NCBI GenBank assembly: GCA_001584585.1
Contig: LSYV01000002.1
Location: 2,598,630 to 2,662,629 of the forward strand
Direction: 5' to 3'
Source: Gonium pectorale
Lineage: Eukaryota; Chlorophyta; Chlorophyceae; Chlamydomonadales; Volvocaceae
DNA: 64,000 bases
A program made the position numbers and the translations under genes. Under the pieces are notes generated by a model. The model did not search any database. It saw only the letters and a list, made by a program, of their open reading frames with translations, and was not told where the DNA came from. Positions 46,195-59,100 of this stretch are shown here, piece after piece. Position 1 is the stretch's first letter. Each line of letters starts with the position of its first letter.

Positions 46195-47780
46195 AGTGCT
46201 CTGGGGTCATGGCATTTTGTCCCTGGGCGCACAGTACTAGACGGCACAACCAGCAAGCTGCAGTTACGGTAGCCACTTCTGCGGAGTGCAGGGTGTCTGG
46301 TACCACGGCGGCACGCGGGTGTGTCCGCGTCACGTCCGTGATTTGGCTGTGACTTGGAAGTGCAACTAAACACCCATACCAGGATCGTTTGTTTGTCGTA
46401 TGTGCCGTTTTGCACAACTGTGATGTGCAAACCGTCTTTCACGGTTCCATAGACCGGCGCATACGGTAGGTGCATACTCCCGCCCCCTCCTATCATCTAG
46501 CAACCCCGAACCCCTATCACCCAGCCTTTCGTCGCATAGCGCAACCGGCGCTGAAAGATTATAGGTGATTTTGATGACGATACTGATGCATTGGAGCCTG
46601 TGTGTATGCACTGTACCGACGTCTCGGGGCATCTGCCGTGTGCCGGAACTTACTCCTGGACCTGCTTGGACGTGGTGAGATGTTGGGCGCAAGCTTCACG
46701 GCGTGCTCTTCCCGTTAAGACATGACATTCTTGCAGGCCTCTTGGTCTGCTGAAGCAAGTAAGATGTTTTTGTGTACTTCCCGGCGTGGTGCTCGTGCCG
46801 GTACTTTGAGCGCTGCTCGGCGACAGGCTATCAAGCTTGGCAATGCCCTGTAGCCCACCCGTGGTCGAGCGTAATGCTGATTCCAGCCACTGTTCCGCTT
46901 GGCAAGCGTCTCCTCAATGTAAGTCATGGTAATTACATTGGGCGTAGGCAGTGTGTTGCGAGGGACGGGACAGCTGCTGTGACCGCAATCAATGGTGGCC
47001 ACTCGTTCTTCGGCGGGAGCGCCTTTGCGCAGAGAGGTTCTGCACTCAACACGCCGCACTTCTGGCGCCCCGCGCTGCCCGTAGCTGCAGCAGAGGAGGG
47101 AGACGGAGCATGGGCTGTAGTTACCAAAAGTCCGCCTGCCCCGACCGTTCACTGAAATAGGGTCTCTCTCGCCTACTACCTCGCACGTCCATCGATCACC
47201 GGCGTGCGTTGCGGGCTTTAAAGTTGTCCACCATTGGCATCATCGGCATGCGGTAGGTACCAGTACCTTACCCACAGCAAGATTGACCACCCGTCCGGGC
47301 CCGGGCACAAACCAGTTGCATTCGAAACCCGTGCTGACACATCTAGGTCTCGCCGAGGCCACTTGCACCCATGCCACAGAAACCGTGCTATGTACCTCGA
47401 CACAGGTATGAACAAGTCTTGGTTCAGGCGCATTGCTGCGCACGATATGCAGTTAGCAGTCAGTAGCACCGCACAGCACACGCGACTTCTAAGGCGACCG
47501 TCAGCGTTGGTCAGTCGATGTATCACAGCGCACCGTGTGAAGAAGAAGAAAGAAGAAGCGAGCCGATTGGAGCCTGACTCGCCATAGTAAAGTGGGCGCA
47601 AACGCCAACACCCTAGTTGAACCGGGACCCAGCGGTCAGACAGCTCACGACGGCAGCTGCTGCCGAAGCGCGTCCCGCCGCCGCCACCACCGCACAACGC
47701 CAGGGTGGGCTCGCACGTAACCCACATGATGGCTGCACACCCGTGTTAAGATCAGGAAAGCCTATAGCGTTTCGATGCCT
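46195..47780. other. Intergenic region between convergent HEI10 and QRICH2-like genes
   Basis: About 1.6 kb that carries both 3' UTRs. I recognise no additional gene. A purine-rich patch (aagaagaagaaagaagaag) lies at 47539-47557. Confidence 0.5.
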
Positions 47781-50700
47781 TTACGAAATCTGGGGCAGGC
47801 TCACGTTCGCGCCGTCTACTGGCTGGCCATTGGCCACCGCCGCCGCCACTACCCGCGGGTCGTAGTCCTGCGAACAGCCGACCCGGGAACCACAGGGATT
47901 CAAGAGCCGGCACCGGCTAGCACAGGCATGACGCCAAAGCGATATCGCAAGGAACGAAAGGAAATCTGGCGACTGGTGTTAGCTGTGCCCAAACCCACCT
48001 GCGGGCCTCTCGACCTCTGGCCGCTGAGCTGCGGCAACGATGCCTGACCCTTGACCGGTAGTCCCGGGTTGCTGGGACGCCAGCCGCCCGGCGGAAGATG
48101 CGGCCCTACGTGCTCACGCGGTAGGGCCTCCGCAGCAAGGCCTTGCGTGTCCTTGTACCTGAAGCACGGTATGGGGCAAAGATATGAACGTGCACAAAGC
48201 AACGTTCGCTTCATCCCCTAATGTGGGCATGCCCACCGTACTGGTGCACGTGGGTTTGCGCCCAAATATGCATCAAGTATACATCAAACGCACTGCGAAC
48301 AACAGTTTACGGGAGTCAAACTTGGGGTTCCACCACGCTCTTGCAGACACAACACATGTACAGTCAAGAAGGTGGAAACACCGCACAAGGAACAGTATGA
48401 CTTCTGTATGCCACGCCCTGTATTGGTGAACTCCGTAACACCTGCTGCGCCCAACAGCTGCCGGCTTCCCTCAGGGCTCGCATCCTTTCACACGCCGTTT
48501 CCCGCTCCGCCCTCCAACGCACCAGTTCTGCACGGCGCGCACGTTGGGGTCGTTGTTGTACTGAAGCCGCTGCGACGACGTCTGCGGGCTGAGCGGGTCG
48601 CCGCGGCCGCTGCGCGCCTGCGGCCGGATCGCGTCCGCCACGGGCGCCATAGCCGGCACGCGCACGGGCAGCTGCTGCGTGGGGATATAGGGCCCCGGCT
48701 GGTTGTCCAGCTGATCCAGCGGCCGGTCACAGGCCATGCATCGGTAGCCCGTGATGGGACGGCCCGCCAGCATGGCGTGGTCCCCGGGCGGCAAGCCGTG
48801 GCGGCCCGAGTTGACCGGGATCGGCTCCATCACCTTGTCCTGCAGGGGCATGGGTCCATCGCCGTTAGCAGAGGCACTGGAGCGGCCAGGGGCTGCTGAA
48901 ACGGATCCTGATACGACAGGAGGACCGCACATGCTCACCTGCTGCGCCGGGTTTCGGTGGTATTATCATCGACCGGGTAATGGCTCACCTTCATGAGGCG
49001 TACGTCCGTGGCGAGGCGCTTGACCTGCCGCTCCAGCTCCTTCATGCCGTAGTCCACGCCGCCGGGCATGCCGCCCGCGCCGATGCGGCCCATGGCCGGC
49101 GACTTCATTGTCGCCTCCAGGAACGCCAGCTTCTGGGCCTGCGGCCAACCGCAGCGAAGCACATGCCGTGACGTCAGCAGCAAGCCGCAGAAAGCTGAAA
49201 CTGCTCGCCCGACCCTTTCCCACACACGCCCCATTCGTTCCGCCGGGTTATTCTTAAAGGGTTGGCACGGGGTTTGAAGGAGAAAGATTAAGAACACGGC
49301 AACGACGAGCTGGGCGCTAGCAGCGCTTGCTCCGCCCCCCGAAATGGCGCGGGGGCCATAACCGACGCTGAAGCGCACAATCTCCAGCGGTAGCACTGGA
49401 GGTAGCACACGCTTCGACACGCTTCATTGTGTTGACCATTTCCCCTGAGAGTGGCATTGCGCCATGCCTTACCATCTGCTGCAGCGCCATGGGGTCGAAG
49501 GCGTCCATCTTGTGGTGGTACTCGCCGGTGCCCAGCAGCTTGACCAGCCGCTCGTAGCCGCCACGCGGGGAGCGGTTCTCCTTCCCGGCCGCTCCTGCAG
49601 CAGGCACGCCGAGCAACGGTATCATCACCCGAGCACTTCACTACCAGCACGTGCCGCGCCCCGCGTCGTACCCGTGTAGCCCCTTGACACAGGGTCCTCA
49701 AGAGGTGACCAACATCGGCCGCACACACCGCGGCATAGGGCACACCGTCTGTCATAGTCAAGACACCGCTGTGCTTGCCCCGGCTCTCGCGACACCCATC
49801 ATTGGGCGCGTGGACGCACTTACCGCTCTCACTGCCGCGTACTTCCAGCCCACTGACGCTGCCGCGCACGCCCGTGCCGTCCAGCCCCACCGCCATCACG
49901 TTGGCTGCGTGAGCCACCGTGTCCAGCCCCTCCCGCAGCGTGCCGACCTCCCGACTGAGCGTCGTCATCATGCGCTGCAGGGCGGCCGCGTTGCCACCGT
50001 CGACTCGGCCGCTGGCACCGCCGCCGCCGGCGGCGGCCTCTGCCAGCGCCTCCGCCGACGGCAACGCCGCCACGTCGGCGCGCATCTTGGCCAGCTCGGC
50101 GAAGACGTCGCCCATGCGCTGGTCCAGGGAGGAGATCTCATCGGCGGTGGCGGCGCGGCCCGAGAGCTGCGACGCCAGGGCGGCCAGCTCCGCGGCGGAG
50201 GCCTTGTCGTCAAGCGCGGCGTGCAGTAGCGCCACATCGTCCGCCGAGGCCTTGCCTGCCACCTGCCGTCCGTTGCCAAACACAGGGTTCCAAATTGCCA
50301 AACACAGGGTCAGGGCTTGAATGGCCAACGGTGGGTAATGGGGCAGAGCGACAATGGCCCAGTTGGAACCTCATCGCGCCCGCAGCTTTCAGTCAGTACG
50401 GCCGACGCTTGAGGTGCCGAGTGTTCCGGACTACCCTTCAGGTTTTACCGACCTGGCCCTGAAGCGCTGCAAGCTCCTGCTTGGTGGCCTTATCGGCCAC
50501 CATGTTCTGGATAGCGCCCAGTAGGTTGCCATACCCGCCGCCCCCGCCGCTGCCCTTGCCGCTGCCATCGTCGCCGTCGGCGCCGCTGTTTTCGGCGTCG
50601 CCCTTGGCGCCGGCGGCGAGGTCGGCCGCCAGGGCGGCGGTGACCTTAACCTCATCCAGCGCTGCCTGGTCGGCCTTCCCTGCCACAGCCATCTGCGGAG

Positions 50701-53700
50701 CGGAAAGCAGGATGCATGGAGCTCCGTCGGCGTTCTGAGCCAGTTCGCATCGGGGCCCCCTGGTCATCCAAGCCTCAGCACGTGGCCATTGATCATTTGG
50801 GAGCACGCCTTTGGCCCGCAGTGACACGTCCACTGTGTCGCCCGACAGCGCTGAGCGCCAAACCAGCGCAAGTGCACGGCCCAAGGCGTGGGACCCCGGC
50901 CTCCACCTCGGCCCGTCGCCGTCACTATGCCCTCTTCCTCACCCCTGTACCCCATTCCGCGTCCCCCGCTCTCCATTCCCGCTCTCTGCTCCCGCTCGTC
51001 GGCGGCCCCCAGCCGCAGCCGTCTCTGCAATTAGGCGCCCACAGACCCCACCTGCAGGTCGCCCAACGCCGCCGCGTCCGCCTTCCCGCCCAGCGCCAGC
51101 CGCAGCTCAGCCAGCTCGTCCAGGTCCGCCTTGCTGTTCAGCGCCAGCTCCAGGCGGGCCACCTCGCCCGCGTCCGCCTTGCCCGCCAGCCGCGTGCCCA
51201 GCTCCCCGAGCTGCCCCTGCAGCGCCGCCAGGGCGCTCTGCAGCGCGGGCACGTCAACGGCCTCCAGGCCACCCGAGGCGCGGGATGCGATGCCGCTGGG
51301 CGTGCGAGGCGGCTCGTCGGCAGGCGGCGTGGATGGTGGCGCCGGCGCTGCGGATTCCAGCTTGCTGACGCGGCCCGACAGGTCCGTGACCTGGGAGCGC
51401 AGCTCGTCGAGCGCGGTCGCGGGAGGGCCCGTCTCGGCTAGCTCGTGCGACACAATCCACTGCGGCGTGGATGCCTCCGAGGGCAGCGTGGCGTGGGACT
51501 TGTGGGACTGCTGGGACTGCGGCCCGGCGGGCGGCGAGGCGGCGCGCGAGTTGGCGGCGGCGGCGGGCAGCGAGGCGACGCGCGCCGCCAGGCCGTCGAC
51601 CGCGGCGACGTCGGCCTTGCCGTTCAGCGCCGCAGCCAGGTCGTGCAGGCGCCGCAGGGCATCCTCCAGGGCCGACCTGAGGCCAACAAGGGGGTTGTGC
51701 ACCGGGGTCGTCGAGATGCTCGACCTTGTCGCCGCGCACAATTGTGCTAGTACGATCACGCACTGCTCCATGTCATAACGTGTGTGCGTACGCAGGCCTG
51801 TCCCCCATAGAAAGACATCGATGCAGCTGAAGACGAGGCTCGGGCAAGCTCCGGCGGCCAGTGCCCGCAAACCGGCTCGGAACGAGCTCCTACCCCTCCC
51901 GGTAGTGACCCCAACCCCCGCACAAGCACCCACCGGTCCGCCTTGGCGTCCACACGCACGTAGATGTCCTTCAGCAGCGGCTGCACGTCCTTGAGCGTGT
52001 CGATTGCGTCCACGGCAGCCACGCTGCTGCCGTCGTCTGCAGCGGCCGCGGATGCGCCGGCAGCTGCCACGCGCATCTCCAGGTCGTCCAGGCGCCTACA
52101 GTGCCGCGTGTACACGGATGTGAGAGCAATCGTGCTTGTTTTTGACGAATGTGAGCAACGATATTCCTTGTGTTGCAGCCGCGTCAGGCGGTTCAGATGG
52201 GCGGCCAGTGCTTTAGGTGCCAGCGAGGCCCCGGGAAGGGGCACTGGCTGCCGACCCCACCCCGATCGGCCCTCGAGCCTTTGTTGAGAGGACTAGGAAG
52301 TACGGCCTGGCTCACGATGGGCAATTACATTCCTATCCCGGATGAATCAATGGACTTACTGCTTAAGGCTGTCCATGGTGGGAGCCAGAGACTGCAGGAC
52401 GCTGGCGGCCAACGCTGCCGGCTGCTGGCCGGGCTCGTCAGCGGCGCGGCTGGGCGCGGCCGCGGCGGCCTGGGCCACACGGGCCCGCAGCGCCGCAACC
52501 TGAGAAGCCAGGTCGTCCAAGCCGCTCTGCTCAGCCTGCGCAACAGAGACAGGACAAGCAGTCTCTGGACTTTTGCCATGCACAACTGGCAACAGACCAG
52601 GCGTGTTGACGGTTGGGCAACGAGCCTTACCTCAAGGCAGGCACAAGGCCATTGGAATGGCTAGAGCCTGTGATCATGGTCGACGTCTCTTCAAGCGAGG
52701 ACGAGGTGCGCCCATTGCAGAAGCCAGTTCTGTGCCCGCTCCGCAAAGCAACCCTTGGCCCCCCTTGCTCCACCCCCTCTCCTCCCCCGCCTCCTCACCT
52801 TGGCGTGCATGCGATCCTGCAGCACCGCCAGCTGCCCGCGGAGCGCCGCGACCTCCGCCGCCGCCTTATTCACCGCCTCCGCCAGCGCAGAGCTATCCAC
52901 CGAGCCGTCCGCCGCGACCTCCAGCGGCGCCGCCTTCCCCGCATTGCTGGCTGCCGCGGCACCCACCCCCGAGTGCAGCAGCGCGTCCAGCTCCGAGCGG
53001 TTGGCCTTTTGGTCCAGCTCAGAACGGCTGGGCTTGGATTCCAGCTCGTTCTGGAGGCCGGAGACCGTGGCTGCGAGGGCCCGGTGACCGGCGAGCAGCT
53101 CCTGCAGCTGCGAGCCCAGGTCCGGCCCTGCAGGCTCCTGGGAGGCTGCCGTGTCGTCTGCGGCGTCGCGCTCCGCAGCTGCGGCGGTCTGGGCGGCAGA
53201 CTGCTCTACGCGCTGCTCCAAGTCAGCCAGGCGCCTCTCCAGGTCTGCGACGGCGTCGCTGGAGGCGGCAGCGGAAGCGTCCGCCGCTCCCTGGTCGCGG
53301 TCCTGCTTTGCATCCAGGCGGCTCTCCAACTCCTCCTGTAGCGTACGCGGAATGGTAGCGGTGAGGTTCATGGGGACTCGATACCTTGAGTGCTGGGAGC
53401 AGCGTGCGAGCGGCGCCTATGCTCCACCGATTGTGTGGTGACCATCCCCTTCCACCCCCTGGTGTGCCTCGTGTGTTGAGTGGCACATACGAGTCCCTTG
53501 TATCACCCTTGAGAAGGCCAAGGAACATGCATGGGGCCTTGTGCTCTTCGTCGGGCGATACGTCAGGCAAAGGCTACCCCCGGTAGGACCGAAGCCGCTT
53601 CGAACCTGACATGCTAGGTCACCGTAGCGTTAGCAGACCCTTACGCGAATGAAGAACAAAGCCAATGGGCATACATTTCTTTACCTCCGCCGAGGAAACG

Positions 53701-54040
53701 TGCGGGCGCCCGAGTGGGGCTCCGACCACCGCCGCATGCTGCCGCACCTGCTTCGACTGCAGCTGAGCCAACACATCTTTGTAGCCGTTGTTCTCTCGTC
53801 TTAGAGCATCGATTTGGTCTTGCAGCAGCGCGTCCGCGATTGTCTTCTGGTTGCCCTGGGTTGGTTGCGGACGTTCTACCTCGCCATGAGGCGCGCACAG
53901 CAAACGTAGCTTCGGCATACCTGTTCTGCTGTTGGGAGCTCTTGTACCTTCGACACGAGCCACTTCAGCGTCTCATTGAGTCCCTCCAAATCTATGCCAC
54001 TGATAACCTCAACCTTCGTTAATTTAAGATAGTCACCCAT
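47781..54040 (-). CDS. QRICH2-like (DUF4795) flagellar coiled-coil protein with KAD repeats
   Basis: Thirteen exons, all in phase: 54040-53921, 53855-53685, 53335-52799, 52535-52360, 52095-51934, 51676-51052, 50692-50453, 50262-49824, 49594-49473, 49138-48989, 48938-48523, 48158-47999, 47867-47781; 1,134 residues. The start MGDYLKLTKVEVISGIDLEG is a clean N-terminus. Residues 60-850 are Ala-rich coiled coil with at least eleven copies of a K-A-[D/S/T]-x3-[L/V] unit (for example LNGKADVAAV, LNSKADLDEL). Residues 850-1060 match the DUF4795 core: YERLVKLLG, MKELERQVKRLATDVRLM, and a Cys-x2-Cys knuckle, GYRCMACDRPLDQL (Cys981, Cys984). In animals QRICH2 is needed for sperm flagella. A role in the axoneme or its assembly is inferred. 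Confidence 0.85.
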
Positions 54041-54439
54041 TCTGTCGACTGGTTTGGCGACGAACCGAACTCTGATACACAGTTTTGCGTAGTACTTACC
54101 GTACGAGAGTCACGGCATCCCTTGGTCAGCCTCGGCGATCACAATTACCTGGTGATATATTCGCAACACCTAGCAATATCTAGTCACATTCCCCGACCTC
54201 GCCACCCGGCCATCACTGGACCCCCTCCCAAAACCGTGCTGCCGAACTTCCATACACTGCCCAAATATATAGCAAGCATAGGGTTAGCTCTCATTCTAGT
54301 CTTGCGGGGGTAGGCCGCGGCCTGTTGCGGCGGCAAGTTTGGCGGGAAAGCCGACGACGAGGGCCTTTCGATCAAAGCAGCGGGGCGCCGACACAGCTAG
54401 TTGCACTTATGACCAGAGCGCTGCGGTGGAAGTGTCCAC

Positions 54440-54781
54440 GGCGCGGGCGCTGGGCTTTGCGAGTGCGACTGCGTGCAGCCGATTGACATCCTCGAAATTG
54501 CCGACTGGTGCGCCGTGCGGCAGTGCCTGCCGTTCATGGGCTGACTTGCGTTAAGAGCGCGTTACGGCTTCCGCCTGACAGACTGGGGCTAATAGTCATT
54601 GAGCCAACCGTCGGACTGTGTTTCGTGCGTGGGCACATGCAACTGCCGTTCTACCCCGCTCTGTAGGGTTTGTTCGGCGAACTGCTTGAGCAACAAGACA
54701 TTATCAATGAGCTCATAAGGAGCGCTGCTTACTGGCGCGGAGGTTGTGAGAGCAGCGTTGGCAGAGTTCTGGCTGACCTGG
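54440..54781 (+). CDS. Possible small gene fragment (two exons), unknown
   Basis: An exon-like stretch ending at about 54516 (QPIDILEIADWCA before a GTGCGG donor) joins in phase 0 to 54668-54781 (GLFGELLEQQDIINELI, then GGCESSVGRVLADLVSG), which ends at a good GTAAGC donor. The second piece follows an acceptor (CTCTGTAG) and looks like real helical protein. I recognise no family, and neither start nor stop was found. The layout would make it divergent from the QRICH2-like gene. It could be chance. Confidence 0.25.
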
Positions 54782-55600
54782 TATCGGGTAAGCAACAGCG
54801 CTGTTCATGCATGAATATGGCACGATCGGGGAAGTCTTGGGGCCAAATTGTCAAGCAGCGTTGAGCTACATGCGGCCGCGTCGCTGCAGCATCTGACGAT
54901 GTTGCACTCAAGGTGCCCTCAGTGTCGTTGTGTGTTCCCTTTTGACCCTTGCACCATAGGACCTGCCTCAATCTCGGCGTTAAAAGCGAGCTATTGGCGC
55001 GCCAAGGCACCATCGGGCCATCGGGCTCCTCTGCACAGCACCGAACAAGAGCGCAACCCAGGTGCGAGTCACGTCACACCTCATACCTGATGGGACACTA
55101 AGACGCATGCTTAGTAAAAACCAGCCAATCGGCGTCCTATGCAGCTGCTGTCTGTCCAAGCCGCAGTGGAAATCACATGACACTTATCCAACGACCATGT
55201 CCCCTATGTAGGAACCAAACGCAAAAATGCAACATCGTCAACAGCGCAGGCGTTGACACCATCCACAGCAAAGCAGCAAGTAAGTGTGACAATAAAAGAA
55301 TGGCATCCAGGGATGTGTGCGGATCAAGTGCAAACGATTGCGTGCAAAATTGGCAAAGGCCGTGCTACTAAGGGGGGCACCTCATGCAGGCGCAGTCGTG
55401 TCGTGTGCGAACCTACCCTCCCGTAAATGAGAATGGCAGAAGAAACCTACCAGCCTCCCGTCCCGTCAGTTACTAGTTCGGTCCTTGATTACCTAGCATA
55501 CTCATCCCGCAACACACACATCGTGGCGCGGCGCGTAACCGACGCACAACCGCAGCCCAACTCCGCGCAGCGGTGACAAAGAACGCATGACGGCAACTCG
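54782..55600. other. Region without a recognised gene
   Basis: About 0.8 kb of mixed composition. It may contain further exons of the weak plus-strand candidate just upstream or the 3' UTR of the small minus-strand gene at 55601. I see no domain or repeat. Confidence 0.4.
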
Positions 55601-56135
55601 CTAGAACAAGAGCCGTCGCGTTGGGGACAGCTCCGACATGATGCGCTCCGCAAGGTCTTGGCCATACAGCGGGTGCGCAACGGCCTGGCGCACTTGAGAG
55701 CCCCAGTCCTCCCACGTGAGCCCAGGGCAGCAGTGCTGCACATGGTCTAAGAGCTGCTGTTCGAGGCAAGGGCACACCGCAAGAAGGGTCTGAAACTCCA
55801 TCCCAAGCTCCGACCCTGCTTGCCAATGGCAGAACGCAAGAAAGACGCCTGCAGGCGGGAAGTGTTTGGAGTGGCGGCGGGGAAAGCGGGCGAGGCAGTG
55901 AGAAAACACCGGGGGTTTAGGTCTGGACCGACGTGTGCGCATGCATAGCGGGGGGCTTCCCGGTGTCAACCCATGCAAGCGCCAAGGTTTTACCTTCCAG
56001 CGTGTGCCGCGGCAGGTGACGGAGAGGGACTTGCCGCTCATCGTCAGGCATGGCTTCAAGAATGTCCCTGCGAGTGCATAGCGTGTCATCGTTAAGCAAA
56101 TGCCGCGACTCTAGGTGCATCTCGAGAAGGAGCAT
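55601..56135 (-). CDS. Small hypothetical protein, two exons
   Basis: Exons 56135-55994 and 55815-55601 join in phase 1 (HTLE-G-SELGM) through an intron with a GTAAAA donor and CAG acceptor; the product is 118 residues with stop TAG. The ATG at 56135 has an in-frame TGA directly before it, which supports it as the start unless an exon precedes. The protein is mostly helical: LEMHLESRHLLNDDTL, RRDILEAMPDDERQVPL, then MEFQTLLAVCPCLEQQLLDH, LTWEDWGSQVRQAV and GQDLAERIMSEL. Five cysteines cluster in the second exon. I do not recognise the family. Coding nature is inferred from the helical, non-repetitive sequence and phase match. Confidence 0.5.
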
Positions 56136-59100
56136 TCAGAACTTGGCCTGCCTCCCTAGCCACTTGCACCTACCTCGCGCACTCGATGACACTCGAGAAA
56201 CGTCCTTGCTCTTGCTCTCGCCTGTCGTCGGAGCGGACAGCCGTTGGCACGCCCGTTGCGAAGGTGGTAGGACAATAGCAGATAACCGCCCTTACCGCAT
56301 GCTGGGCTTGCGTGGCGCGCTGGGGCATACGTAGCTTGTAGAAGGGCACTCCTCGGGTCGATGGATAGGGAACTGAAGCTCGGGCGAACGAGGCGATTCG
56401 ATATCCATATCCCGCGTTTTCTCTAACGTGCTAATTGTAAAGTGATTGGGAACAACCGGCGGCAAGAGCTGGGTGTCGCGAGGGTTCTCTCACGTCGTAG
56501 TGTTCGAGCTGCGACAAGTGTTATGCAAAGAACAACACGGATTTTGCACAACAATCATCAATGCGTAGCCGTTGGCCACCAGTTGCGGCAAGCAGCAGAA
56601 TTTGCCGTACATACCCGGGTCGACCCATTAAGGGTAGCGGCCGATAGCATCCAGTTACCAGTAGCAGCTGACGAACCTGCCCCCTTGCCTCTTTGCCCTT
56701 TGGACCCAACTCAAGGGACCTCCATACCATGCAACATGGCTGCACGTCGTGGCGAGCGGGCGCCAGGCGTTTCGCCACTTTGGGCCTCGTTGGCGTCCGG
56801 TACTCGGTGGGGTTCGTCAGCCCTATACGCGCACATTACGCAGGCGTCGGAGCTGGGCGCCAAGTTTGTGGGTAGTTGCAGAGCCCATGTCACCGGTGAG
56901 CCCGCCACCGGTGAGCCCGCCGAGTTCACCTAGATATGAATCGCTGGCGCGCAGCTGCGGGAGCTGGGTAACCCGATGACTACGACTGTGGCCCTGTCGG
57001 TAGCTGCTGATGCCGTTCGCTCCCTGCCTTCTGGCTGATGGGCTGGGGTTAGGCGGCGCTGAAGGCCATCAACCGCTAGGCGGTTCATCATTTCTGCTTA
57101 CAGCAACGGAGGAGGCACATACCGTTGAGGCGTTAATCCTTAGGTACCGCAGAAACTGCACCGAATACTGCTCGTCCATATCACTGGTAGGCCGCGCACA
57201 TTGTCGTTGTATGGGTTTACGGGCCGCATGATCCCCTATTGCACAAGCGCTGTGCTTGCTTTGCTGCATGTCTAGCGTGTGACTTGTGTGTGCGATGGCG
57301 GGTCCACGTGAACCGGCGGATGTAACCAAATGTTATCGACGTGTAAAGGTATGTGGGATGGGAATCCAGCCATCATCTCTGCATCCAGAGCTAGCACACG
57401 CCCGAGCCCGCCGTACAGGCCCCTGACTTGAATCCGCCCCCTGCGTACGTACTGGTCGGCCTCGCCGTTGGCCTGTGGACTGTCAGGAGATAATAGGTTC
57501 CTTGATGTAGTACGTTCCGTGGGTTCCGTTAGTGCTCGGGTTACCCTGGGTTTGGCACGCGGTGTCAGTTGGTGGTTGCCACGTGTCATATCTGCGTGAG
57601 TATCACCTGTGTTTGGTGTCACATTGGATGTATCTTGGTATCGTGTATCCAGCTAGCGTGCTGAGAGCAGTGCTCGTGGTACTTGTCGTGGTGTGAGGGC
57701 CTTATGTTTGGCCCCGGCGAGGTGCCGCAGGTCCGGGCGAAAAAAGGGAGGGCGAAGGCAATACAAGGCAACAGAGGTCCAACTACAAACAAGCACTGCG
57801 ATGCGTTACCAACTCGGGCTCCAGGGGTAGAATCACTACCAACTGCGTATTACCAACTGATGGCCAGGGTCCGGTGAACCAGGGCGGCCACTACCCAGGT
57901 ACGCTAATGGCAATCGGTGGGTAGATACGCGATGGGCTACTCCCACACAGCGAGAGCTGGTGGAGCGACGTGTGCCTTCAGGGCACGCAGGGTCAGAGAG
58001 TCGACAGACTACGACTCTGAACTTACAATGGGTCTTAAGCAGGCAAGCTGTAATGCCAGTGGCAACTCCAAAAGGCACCGCTCGTGATGAACTACGAACG
58101 TCAGCGTGAGCGCGCCAAGACGCCTGGTGGCGCTTGGCCCCCGGCAAGTGCCGTACAAACAAGGTCCTTGCCTGCAATCCTTATCCGCTTCCGAAACCGC
58201 TAACCGTACATCGGGAGCCAGTGCTAAGTCCAAATACACACCAGAAACGCGCTACCTGCAACTACCAGGTGCGCCTAGCGGTTCATCCTCATGTCCGGGA
58301 CTGCCGTGGCATGAGTCAGTCCGCACAGCAACAACTCTCACCACAAAAACAGGGACATGCTCGATAGGCATGCCGCACAGCACGCGTTCTGCATATCACG
58401 CGTTATGGCGTGACAAGCTGCACCAAGCTTAGAACGACCAGGGAACGACCAGAGAACGACCAGATGTATACCAGAGGTGCCGCTGCAACCTCTCGGGACG
58501 ATGGCTGCCAGCTACCGGAGGCCTCCTTGCCTCGACGGCTGCGCTGGAACTCCTTCAGCCTATCGGGTAAACGACCAGTAGTGCAATAGTCCTCCACCTC
58601 CACGAACTGACGGCTGTGGTGGGATTGCCGCGCTGTCAACGGGGCTTGACCACCTATAACGGAATAACCTACATGTGTCCCATGCAGCGAGGATTCCCAC
58701 TGACAAGCTTGCAAGGATGCACGCCTCGGGGAACAGCGTGACAGCCAGCATGAGCGAGGCGTGTGAATAAAAGTTTGTAAATTCGCTCCACGCACTGGAC
58801 TGGCCTGTGTGTGTGTGCCAGGGTTCACTCGAGCCTTTCGGTGGGCATGCTTAAATCGTTTCCCTGGATGGGTACTAGGACTGGTTCCTTCCTGATACGG
58901 CACGGTTCCAGAGATACTGAAAGCAGGATGACACTCTCAAGTTATCGCTGTCATCATTGTTCAACTGCGTGCACCCACTCAAAGGCTTGCGGCCGCCACA
59001 AGGCGCTGCAACACCTCCGGAGACTTTCTGTGCAGCCGCCTCTGCGTCTTCCTGGGACCCGATGACAGATATACATCGAGAAAGGAGGGCGCCGTGTGCA

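Noticed and set aside
58403..58903. Minus-strand frame of 166 codons as a gene
   Set aside because: No domain, odd composition, overlaps a tandem repeat and lacks splice-linked neighbours.
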